From assembly GCA_965204545.1 (NCBI GenBank), contig CBDBFA010000002.1, forward strand, positions 62,001-126,000: a stretch of DNA of 64,000 nucleotides, written 5' to 3'. Of this stretch, positions 8,163-15,502 are shown piece by piece. Under the pieces are notes generated by a model. The model saw only the letters and a list, made by a program, of their open reading frames with translations. It ran no database searches and was not told the origin of the DNA. The position numbers and the translations under genes were made by a program. The stretch comes from JAABVD01 sp965204545. GTDB lineage: Bacteria > Verrucomicrobiota > Verrucomicrobiia > Opitutales > UBA2995. The first letter of the stretch is position 1. Each line of letters starts with the position of its first letter.

Positions 8163-8780
8163 ATGCCGTTAACCTTGGTCGACCACCCCCTGGCCGGTGT
8201 TCTGATAACCCAGTTGAGAAATAAGGACACCCCACAAGCCTCCTTTCGCAATTGCTGCGAGCAACTCACCTGTCTGTTGATCATTGAGGCCACGCGATCC
8301 CTCGCCACGAAAACCATTCCGGTTACCACCCCGTTGGAGGTCACCGACGGGGTTACCTGGGAACGGGAAATGACCATCGTTGCCGTCTTGCGAGCCGGTC
8401 TCGGCATGGTGGGCCCCATCCACAAATTCTTCCCCAATGCCGCCGTCGGCTACATTGGCCTGGAGCGAGACGAAGCGACCGCGATAGCCCGCCGTTACTA
8501 TTGCAAGTTGCCTAACCTCGAAAATCGTTACGTATTGATTGTGGACCCCATGCTGGGCACGGGCGGATCCGCCCTTCAGGCCATTGAACTGTGTCGTCAA
8601 CGAGGGGCAACCGACATCTCCCTGATCAACATGTTCGCGGCTCCGGAAGGTATTGAAGCGCTGGAAAAGAAATACCCTGCCATCCCCATCTATGCGGCTG
8701 TGCTGGACCGCGAATTGAACGCCCGTAAATTTCTTCTTCCCGGGGTGGGAGATTTCGGGGACCGATTATTCAACACCTGA
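8163..8780 (+). CDS. upp: Uracil phosphoribosyltransferase
   Basis: The enzyme converts uracil and PRPP to UMP. The 205-aa length is normal for Upp. The PRPP loop is seen as I126-VDPMLGTGG-S136, and the family motifs VLRAGLGMVGPI and YIGLERDE are intact. The C terminus VGDFGDRLFNT matches the uracil-binding GDFGDR(Y/L)FGT end of the family. It starts 3 bases after the deoxyribosyltransferase-like gene and is followed 7 bases later by a SIS-domain gene, so these probably form one operon. Confidence 0.95.
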   Translation: MPLTLVDHPLAGVLITQLRNKDTPQASFRNCCEQLTCLLIIEATRSLATKTIPVTTPLEVTDGVTWEREMTIVAVLRAGLGMVGPIHKFFPNAAVGYIGLERDEATAIARRYYCKLPNLENRYVLIVDPMLGTGGSALQAIELCRQRGATDISLINMFAAPEGIEALEKKYPAIPIYAAVLDRELNARKFLLPGVGDFGDRLFNT

Positions 8781-8787
8781 CAGACTC

Positions 8788-10329
8788 ATGCCATCTCCGG
8801 ATGAAATGGTGGGAGACGCTTGCGAGGAGTTTCTCAAAATCGCCCCCCAGTTCAAACTCGGGAGATTGGATACCGAACGACCCCACCCGGGCACCATAAA
8901 CCTATCCACTCTGGCGAGGGACAATTTGCCGGGAGCGATTGCCTGCCTGAAAGCGGTGGACGGCAAAGCCCTGTCCCAACTGCAAAGCTACGCCGACAAA
9001 ATTGCCCAAATGGGTTCCGATATCAATTCCGTCCTGAAGCGGGGAAACCGTGTTTTTCTCGGTGGTTGCGGAGCGACCGGAAGGCTGGCCATCGCCTTGG
9101 AAGTATTTTGCCGCGAAGGGATGATTGGGGACACCTTCCAGGATCGGGTAATTGGATTCATGGCGGGAGGCGATGCCGCCCTGATCAAGTCGATCGAGAA
9201 TTTTGAGGACCGGCCTTCCTTCGGAAAGAGGCAATTGTTTGAACTGGGGTTTTCGGAAGATGATTTGTTCATCGGTATCACGGAGGGTGGAGAAACGCCC
9301 TATGTCATTGGGGCGACGGAGGCGGCGGCAAGGCATTCCAATCACAATCCCTGGTTTCTATATTGCAATCCCGACGACCAACTCACCCGGTTGGTGGAGA
9401 GGTCCGCCACCATTCTCAGGAATAACAGGATTGCCAAACTGAACCTGCACGTTGGTCCCATGGCGCTTTCCGGCAGCACCCGAATGCAGGCCAGCACCGT
9501 GCAAATGGCGGCGGTCGGCTGGGCCCTCATGCACGGACCGGACAAGGAAAGGATTTTATCCAGTCTCGTTCGGCTCAGGCAATTCTGGGATGAGCTGGAC
9601 ATCGCTCCTTTGGCCGACTTTACCGCTTTGGAAACCCGGCATTACGAGGACAATGGATACGTTCTCTACCAAACCAAATCCTGCGGCGTAACCGTTCTCA
9701 CCGATACCACGGAACGATCCCCCACCTTCAGCTTGAGTCCCTTCGAAAACTATCTCCTGCCCGAGGACAATGCTTCTCTCTGTTACTTGACCCTTCCTCA
9801 AGCCCATGATCCGGCCTCAGCTTGGCGGGAAGTCCTGAAACGTTCTCCACGATGCCTGGAATGGCCTGATATAGCAGCTTTCACGGGAGAAAAATTCTTT
9901 TATGGCTTCAACCTGGACTCGGATTGCGAGAAACGCCGCAGGCAAAAGACGGGGTCGCCCAAACACCACCGGTTTATAATTGAATCGATCGATGGGGGGA
10001 TAGGTTGGAACCTGAGTTCGACCGCTTGGGACTTTGCAACCGGGAATTTGGGCGTTTTGGAAAAAAACCTGATCCTCAAAATGCTCTTGAATATCCATTC
10101 AACCTTGGTCATGGGAAAGCTCGGACGATTTAAAAGCAACCTCATGACCTACGTAAAACCCAGCAATTTCAAGCTCATCGACCGAAGCATCCGCTACGTA
10201 AGGTTGCTGGCGAAGCATCGGAATATCGAGCCCCCGGGTTACCGGGAGGTCGCCCGCCGCTTGTTTGAAGTGAGGGAAACCTTGGGCTCCGATGACCCCA
10301 TAGTTTTGAAGGTGTTGGAGCGTTTATGA
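8788..10329 (+). CDS. SIS-domain protein related to MurQ / glucokinase regulator
   Basis: The first ~260 residues match MurNAc-6-phosphate etherase motifs: TERPHPGTINL, GGCGATGRLA (sugar-phosphate loop), MAGGDAAL, SEDDLFIGITEGGETPYVIG and GPMALSGSTRMQAST. At 513 aa it is much longer than MurQ (about 300 aa). The extra C-terminal half may be a second, diverged SIS domain, as in the GCKR branch of the family. MurQ would remove lactate from MurNAc-6-P, which would suit wall recycling together with Mpl elsewhere in the window, but the second half leaves the exact substrate open. It follows upp by 7 bases, which may be only transcriptional convenience. Confidence 0.7.
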   Translation: MPSPDEMVGDACEEFLKIAPQFKLGRLDTERPHPGTINLSTLARDNLPGAIACLKAVDGKALSQLQSYADKIAQMGSDINSVLKRGNRVFLGGCGATGRLAIALEVFCREGMIGDTFQDRVIGFMAGGDAALIKSIENFEDRPSFGKRQLFELGFSEDDLFIGITEGGETPYVIGATEAAARHSNHNPWFLYCNPDDQLTRLVERSATILRNNRIAKLNLHVGPMALSGSTRMQASTVQMAAVGWALMHGPDKERILSSLVRLRQFWDELDIAPLADFTALETRHYEDNGYVLYQTKSCGVTVLTDTTERSPTFSLSPFENYLLPEDNASLCYLTLPQAHDPASAWREVLKRSPRCLEWPDIAAFTGEKFFYGFNLDSDCEKRRRQKTGSPKHHRFIIESIDGGIGWNLSSTAWDFATGNLGVLEKNLILKMLLNIHSTLVMGKLGRFKSNLMTYVKPSNFKLIDRSIRYVRLLAKHRNIEPPGYREVARRLFEVRETLGSDDPIVLKVLERL

Positions 10330-10435
10330 AATCATCCATGTTGGGTTTCCATTGATTGCCTTTTCCTGCCTCATCTTGCCTTTTATTCCCTTTTTCTTCC
10401 TTCTTCCTTCTACCTTTTTCCATTAATTTCCCACC

Positions 10436-11353
10436 ATGCCCATAAAGATTCCCGATAATCTTCCGGCAAAGAGCGCCCTGGAAGCCGAAAACGTCTTCGT
10501 TATGACCGAGGACAGGGCCCTTCATCAGGATATCCGCGCCCTCGAGGTGGCGGTGCTCAACCTGATGCCCAATAAAATCGAGACGGAAACGCAATTGTTG
10601 CGGCTACTGGGGAACACCCCACTCCAGGTCAACATCACTTTTCTGACGACCGACACCTATAAATCCAAGAATACGAGCCAGGATCACCTGTCGGCCTTTT
10701 ATCAGACCTGGAATGAGGTAAAGGTCAGGAAATTCGATGGCCTTATCATTACCGGCGCCCCGGTCGAACGACTCGATTGGAAAGACGTCGTCTACTGGAA
10801 GGAACTGACTGAAATCCTCGATTGGAGTCGAACCAACGTATGGTCCTGCTTTTTTATTTGTTGGGGCGCGCAAGCAGCCCTTCAGCATTTCTACGGCATC
10901 CCCAAATACTTGTTGTCCGAAAAATTGTTCGGTTTATTCACCCACAAGAAAATTAAACGGGATTCGATCCTGCTGAGGGGTTTTGACGAGGCGTTTACGG
11001 TTCCCGTGAGCCGCCACACGGAAGTGCGCCGCCACGACATCGAAAAGGTGGACGACCTGGATATCTTGTCCGAATCCGATGATTCGGGGCTCTATGTCGT
11101 TCGCGACAAATCCACCCGCAGGCTCTACGTCTTCAATCATTCGGAATACGAGGCCGATACCCTTAAACGCGAATACGAACGCGACCTGCAGAAAAACCTG
11201 CCTATTTCCAAACCCCGGAACTATTTTCCAAATGACGACCCCAGTCAAAAACCCATCCTGTGTTGGAGAGCCCATTCAAACCTCCTCTACAGTAACTGGC
11301 TCAATTACTACGTTTACCAGAACACCCCCTACGACATCAACCAGATCGATTGA
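10436..11353 (+). CDS. metA: Homoserine O-acyltransferase, predicted acetyl-CoA-specific
   Basis: The 305-aa protein matches MetA end to end. The nucleophile is C142 (FICWGAQAAL), and H235 and E237 (FNHSEYE) complete the active site at the same numbers as in characterised MetA. Position 111 is glutamate (ITGAPVE111RLDW). In the published MetA comparison, Glu111 goes with acetyl-CoA use and Gly111 with succinyl-CoA use, so this enzyme should make O-acetylhomoserine for methionine synthesis. The preceding ~100 bases are pyrimidine-rich; I see no SAM riboswitch. A GGCGCC-containing module follows the stop at once. Confidence 0.92.
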   Translation: MPIKIPDNLPAKSALEAENVFVMTEDRALHQDIRALEVAVLNLMPNKIETETQLLRLLGNTPLQVNITFLTTDTYKSKNTSQDHLSAFYQTWNEVKVRKFDGLIITGAPVERLDWKDVVYWKELTEILDWSRTNVWSCFFICWGAQAALQHFYGIPKYLLSEKLFGLFTHKKIKRDSILLRGFDEAFTVPVSRHTEVRRHDIEKVDDLDILSESDDSGLYVVRDKSTRRLYVFNHSEYEADTLKREYERDLQKNLPISKPRNYFPNDDPSQKPILCWRAHSNLLYSNWLNYYVYQNTPYDINQID

Positions 11354-11622
11354 AGGGGCGCCAATTCGGAATGGGAGAGAAGGGAAAAAACCACAGAGGA
11401 CACAGAGAGCACAGAGGAGGAAGAGGGAATGTTGGAGTGAAGAGAAGAGAAACCACGGATTACACGGATGAAACGGATTTTTTTAAACAACGCTTCGCTT
11501 GATGCCTGCGGCAACAGGATGGCACTCCGTGCCAACAGGAAATTAGAAAATAGCCGCAAAACGCACATCCGCCTTCGCCGAAAGCCTCCGGCGTGACAGG
11601 AAAAACACAAAATTCCTAATTC
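11354..11622. repeat. Mosaic intergenic repeat tract
   Basis: The gap between the convergent metA and dus genes is filled by short modules found elsewhere in the window: GGGGCGCCAATT, a CACAGAGGACACAGAG run, an ACCACGGATTACACGGATG run, an AACAACGC(T)TCGCTTGATGC piece (also near 36257) and AATTCCTAATTC at the dus end. No gene is seen. Confidence 0.7.
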
Positions 11623-12621
11623 TTAATTCCTAATTGGCGCACTTCTTCGCGCCTTCAGGCTCCGGTTCCTCAACTCCAACAAACCCTCCAACCGGTCCAA
11701 CCGGCTCAAGCGGTCCCGGACCTTTCGCGCCCCCTTGAATTCCTTGAAATAAACGACGATGCGGGGTTTCAACTTGCCCAGTAAGGCGCGGGGGGGCAAA
11801 TGGGCATAATGCCGGCTCATGATCCCGACGTAACGCAGGACTGCCTCCCAGCGGTCCTCCAAGGTGGGGAGAGCCGATGGGAACCCACCCCGGATTTCCT
11901 CCTTGATCCGGCTGAAAATCCAGGGGTTGCCCAAAGCGGCGCGTCCAATCATCAAACCGGACACTCCGAATTCCGACCGTATGGCCCGCACGTCATAGCC
12001 ATTATCCCTGCTGCCGTTGCCAATTACCGGAATTGAAACGGCCTTGGCTGTTCGGTGGATGATCTCCCAATTGGCGTCCCCCCGATAGCCCTGCATCCTG
12101 GTGCGGCCATGAATGGCCAGGGCCTGGATGCCGACCGATTCAATCCATTGTCCCGCTTCCACCGCGACCACGGATGTGTCATCCCAGCCGATGCGGATTT
12201 TCGCGGTGACGGGAAAACCGGGAACCGCTTCCACCACCGATTTACAGATGGCCGCCAGTAAAGGCAAATCCCTCAATAGGGAGGAACCGGCATTTTTACA
12301 AGTCACCTTGCGGGCCGGACAACCGAAGTTCAGGTCGATAAAATCCGGCTGCAAACGCCTGACAATCTGTTCAGCGGCCCGGGCCATTACCTCGGGTTCC
12401 GAACCAAAAATCTGGATCCCCATGGGACGTTGGCTCACGGAAAACTCAATTTGATTCCAAACTTTGAAATCCCCCCTCACCACGGCGTCGGCCAATACGA
12501 ATTCCGAAACCAACACATCCGCTCCCATTTCCTTGCACAGGGTGCGGAAGCCCATATCGGTAAATCCGGCCATTGGCGCAAGATAAAGGGGAAATTTCCC
12601 GAGTTCGAACCAAGGGAGCAT
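11623..12621 (-). CDS. tRNA-dihydrouridine synthase
   Basis: This 332-aa flavoprotein reduces uridines in tRNA. It begins with the FMN-barrel strand LYLAPMAGFTDMGFR, has the catalytic cysteine C101 in DLNFGCPARKVTCK, and shows AIHGRTRMQGYRG and the phosphate-binding VIGNGSR and LMIGRAALGNPWIF motifs. The NFGCPARKV variant is closest to DusB/Dus1-type members; I do not assign a letter. The final residues (APIRN) and stop are read from the AATTAGGAATT repeat module that follows, so the natural C terminus may have been replaced. It is convergent with metA. Confidence 0.9.
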   Translation of the reverse strand: MLPWFELGKFPLYLAPMAGFTDMGFRTLCKEMGADVLVSEFVLADAVVRGDFKVWNQIEFSVSQRPMGIQIFGSEPEVMARAAEQIVRRLQPDFIDLNFGCPARKVTCKNAGSSLLRDLPLLAAICKSVVEAVPGFPVTAKIRIGWDDTSVVAVEAGQWIESVGIQALAIHGRTRMQGYRGDANWEIIHRTAKAVSIPVIGNGSRDNGYDVRAIRSEFGVSGLMIGRAALGNPWIFSRIKEEIRGGFPSALPTLEDRWEAVLRYVGIMSRHYAHLPPRALLGKLKPRIVVYFKEFKGARKVRDRLSRLDRLEGLLELRNRSLKARRSAPIRN

Positions 12622-12877
12622 AATTCCCTACCCTGCCGTCCCGACAACCAAAGTCAATAGGCCCAAAGACGTTCTGGATGCTGGATGCTGGATGCTGGAT
12701 GCTGGTTCGTGTCCTCGGCGCTCTTCCCCAATGTCAATTCCATCACTCCATCATTCCTCCTCTTCCATCGATCATGATCAAGATCACGATCACGATCACG
12801 ATTAATCTCAGTACCTTTAGCCTTCCTCCTTCAGCCTTCAGTCTTTTCTAAATTCCTAATTCCTAATTCCTAATTCC
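12622..12877. repeat. Mosaic intergenic repeat tract
   Basis: In order the tract holds a tandem GGATGCT run (about 12674-12706), a CCATCACTCCATC piece, a TCACGATCACGAT run (12768-12804), a CTTCAGCCTTCAG piece and a TTCCTAATTCC run (12850-12880). A GGCGCCC-TT-GGGCGCC hairpin (12883-12898) follows inside the peptidase's last codons. The same modules in the same order recur at 18.4, 19.7 and 22.2 kb and, inverted, at 21.1 kb. Confidence 0.75.
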
Positions 12878-15397
12878 TCATTGGCGCCCTTGGGCGCCTC
12901 TCCCCTCATTGTCTTCGATGTGCCACACCTCCCCAACGGCGGGAAAATCGTCCTGGGTCCATTGTCGTTGGTTGGGATTGTGCGCATCTTTCTTCACGTA
13001 GAGATCGAGCCAGTTTTCCATTTCCCAAAGCATGTGAAGGATCGATTTCTCCCCGCGAAAGGTGTGACCCTCATGGGGGAATAAAACCAGGCGCGCGGTC
13101 CCGCCAAAACCCCGGATAGCATGAAACATCCTTTCGCTTTGGATGGGAATAGTGCCTGAATTATTGTCCTTGCGACCATGAAACAACAGTAGGGGTTCTT
13201 GGATATTCCGGACCCGGAAAATGGGAGACATCTGCAGGTAGACATCCGGCGCTTGCCAAAGAAATCGTTCTTCATTTTGAAATCCAAATGGCGTCAGGGT
13301 GCGATTATAGGCCCCGCTGCGGGCGATGCCCGCGCTGAAAAAATCGGTATTGGCCAAAAGGTTAACCGCCAAAAATGCTCCATAGGAATTGCCGCCGATG
13401 CCGATCCGACCCTTCTCACTGATTCCCAAACGCAGCAACCTGCTCACCAGGGCATTAGCAGACAACTTGATTTGCCGGATGAAGTCATCATTTGGGCTGG
13501 CATTGTCCCGGGCGATAATGGGCATGGGCGGACTGTCCACCACGGCATAGCCCTGCGTTACCCAAATAGCGGGCCGGTACCAGCGCGCCTCGTAAAATTC
13601 ATAGGGGGAGAATGTGGTCTGAGATGCATAGGATGAATCATTGTAGGATTTCGGGTAGGCCCAGATCAAGGTGGGTAAAGGCCCGTCCCTGTCAGGGTCG
13701 TATCCGGCCGGAAGGTAAAGATTGGCCGTAAGCTGTAAATTATCGGATCGCCTGTACCTCAGGATCCTATGTTGCATTTCATCGAGAAGAAGGTAGGGGT
13801 TGGAAACCCGGGTGACCGGTCGCTCGAATTTATCCTCTGGGTTCCACACAAAGTGATTGGGGGGCATCCTAGTCGACTCGCGTTGAACCAGCACCTGGTT
13901 TCGTTTCGTGTCCAGTAACGTATGAGGTCTTTCGTAGAAGGGTGGATGGGAACGGAATATTTCCTCCTTTTTTTTCGTCTGCAGGTTGAATTTCACCAAA
14001 AAGGGTCGGTCGCCTTCACGCGTTCCCCCGTCCCCGACCAGGTACATATGGTTTGCTCCATTGTCAGTCTGCAAAATGGGCAATCCCTTTTCATTATAGG
14101 CTATCAATGGGTATCCCGAATATTTGTAACGATCCCCTATCTTGTTGGTTATCAATCTGCGCGGGGACCTTCTTTCCCCCAAATCGGGAAACAGGCGATG
14201 AAAGGTAACTTCCCTCGCTTGCCCGTTCAGCAAGACCAACAAGGCGAGATCACCGCTATGCCAGATCACATCGGCCAAGCGATGGCGCAATCGGGCCAGG
14301 ATTTTCGGTGGCCCGAGAAAGGGTGCTTCCAAGCTGTATAGTATATCGCGAATCCTCGCATTGCGGCGCAAATCCCCTCCATCCAGGGCTTCAATCCAGA
14401 CCAGTGTTGCGGGGGCATCAGGCCTCCACTCGGCCTCCCGGGCTCCCGGGTGAACAGCGCTTTTAATGGAGGGCATAGCTTCTCCCAAAGGCGCGGAAGC
14501 CACCGTTTTGAGAAATCCCTCCTCGACCGTCCAAACTTCCCAATGGTACCCAAACCGTTCTTCGGTAACCATGTCCGACCAGGGTTCAACCAGCCTTTCC
14601 ACCAGCAGGTATTTTCCGTCCGGACTGGGTTGAAAGGACCGAAACAGCCCCGCATTCCCTACTTGGCCGGTGTCCCCGCTCAACGTCACACGGGTAATTT
14701 GGGAAGAAAAATAGTACTCAAACTGTTTTACATCCCCAACTGTCTCGAGCAGGTCCTGAAAAGTATTAGCAGGAAGGGCTCGTTCCCGGGTCATGCGAAC
14801 GACAGGCCCCTCGGAAACCGGACTTATTCGGGGCGGACCCTCTAAATTCTCCGGCACGGATTTCAACCAGACCGACTGGCTGGACGATCCCCAATGTATG
14901 GTCGCACCCAGCCCGGAGTGAATTCGGAGTTGCGTCCACCGTTCAGCTTCCGCAGTTCGGGTATTCACCTTCCATAAGCCGACACCTTCTTCTTCTTCCA
15001 CCAATAGGGCAATCCAGGAACCATCGGGCGACCACTTCACATTGAGAATTACCGGATCGGCCGGCAAACCGTTAACCGGCATGGGCGAACCTCCTTCGAT
15101 CCGGACCAGGGTCAAGCGATCCAGGTATAGCGATCGATTCGGTGCCAAGGTTTCCGGATGAAGAATTCGTCCGGCAAGTCGAATCTCATTCCTGGCCAAG
15201 CGTTCCATCGGGACGAGCCCTTTCACCCTTAATTGGAGGAGGAATTGCCTGGTCGGATCGACCACGGCAAGGGGCAGCCAGGGCGCCCTCGCCAACTCGA
15301 CGATCTCAGGAGAGGGCTCGCCGTATTGGACATCTCGAATGGCATTGAGTCCTTGGCTCCAACCAAACAGTAGAATGGCGCTTAAAAAACGGACCAT
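12878..15397 (-). CDS. Secreted prolyl-oligopeptidase family (S9) peptidase
   Basis: The protein (839 aa from ATG 15397) starts MVRFLSAILLFGWSQGLNA, a likely signal peptide, so it should act outside the cytoplasm. Residues to about 590 look like a beta-propeller domain with WSPDG-type repeats. The C-terminal alpha/beta hydrolase has the nucleophile in IGIGGNSYGAFLA, an acid in FHGRKDNNSG and the histidine in FPHEGHTF. It resembles acyl-peptide or dipeptidyl S9 enzymes. An in-frame ATG at 15424 gives a longer leader without a better Shine-Dalgarno sequence. The last residues (GAQGRQ) come from a GGCGCC hairpin module, suggesting the repeat has written over the original end. Confidence 0.85.
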   Translation of the reverse strand: MVRFLSAILLFGWSQGLNAIRDVQYGEPSPEIVELARAPWLPLAVVDPTRQFLLQLRVKGLVPMERLARNEIRLAGRILHPETLAPNRSLYLDRLTLVRIEGGSPMPVNGLPADPVILNVKWSPDGSWIALLVEEEEGVGLWKVNTRTAEAERWTQLRIHSGLGATIHWGSSSQSVWLKSVPENLEGPPRISPVSEGPVVRMTRERALPANTFQDLLETVGDVKQFEYYFSSQITRVTLSGDTGQVGNAGLFRSFQPSPDGKYLLVERLVEPWSDMVTEERFGYHWEVWTVEEGFLKTVASAPLGEAMPSIKSAVHPGAREAEWRPDAPATLVWIEALDGGDLRRNARIRDILYSLEAPFLGPPKILARLRHRLADVIWHSGDLALLVLLNGQAREVTFHRLFPDLGERRSPRRLITNKIGDRYKYSGYPLIAYNEKGLPILQTDNGANHMYLVGDGGTREGDRPFLVKFNLQTKKKEEIFRSHPPFYERPHTLLDTKRNQVLVQRESTRMPPNHFVWNPEDKFERPVTRVSNPYLLLDEMQHRILRYRRSDNLQLTANLYLPAGYDPDRDGPLPTLIWAYPKSYNDSSYASQTTFSPYEFYEARWYRPAIWVTQGYAVVDSPPMPIIARDNASPNDDFIRQIKLSANALVSRLLRLGISEKGRIGIGGNSYGAFLAVNLLANTDFFSAGIARSGAYNRTLTPFGFQNEERFLWQAPDVYLQMSPIFRVRNIQEPLLLFHGRKDNNSGTIPIQSERMFHAIRGFGGTARLVLFPHEGHTFRGEKSILHMLWEMENWLDLYVKKDAHNPNQRQWTQDDFPAVGEVWHIEDNEGRGAQGRQ

Positions 15398-15502
15398 GGA
15401 TATAACCCCGGGAAAAAATCGCATTGTCCGGTCATACCGACCAGTTAAATCACCTTGCTCAGTTTCAACTCTTCCTGCAATCCCGAAATACTTGACCACG
15501 GA

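Noticed and set aside
10330..10435. Possible SAM riboswitch before metA
   Set aside because: The leader is a short pyrimidine-rich stretch without the paired helices or conserved bases of known SAM riboswitches.
12674..12706. GGATGCT tandem run considered as phase-variation tract
   Set aside because: It lies between convergent genes as part of the mosaic block, not in a promoter or coding start, so switching of a gene is unlikely.
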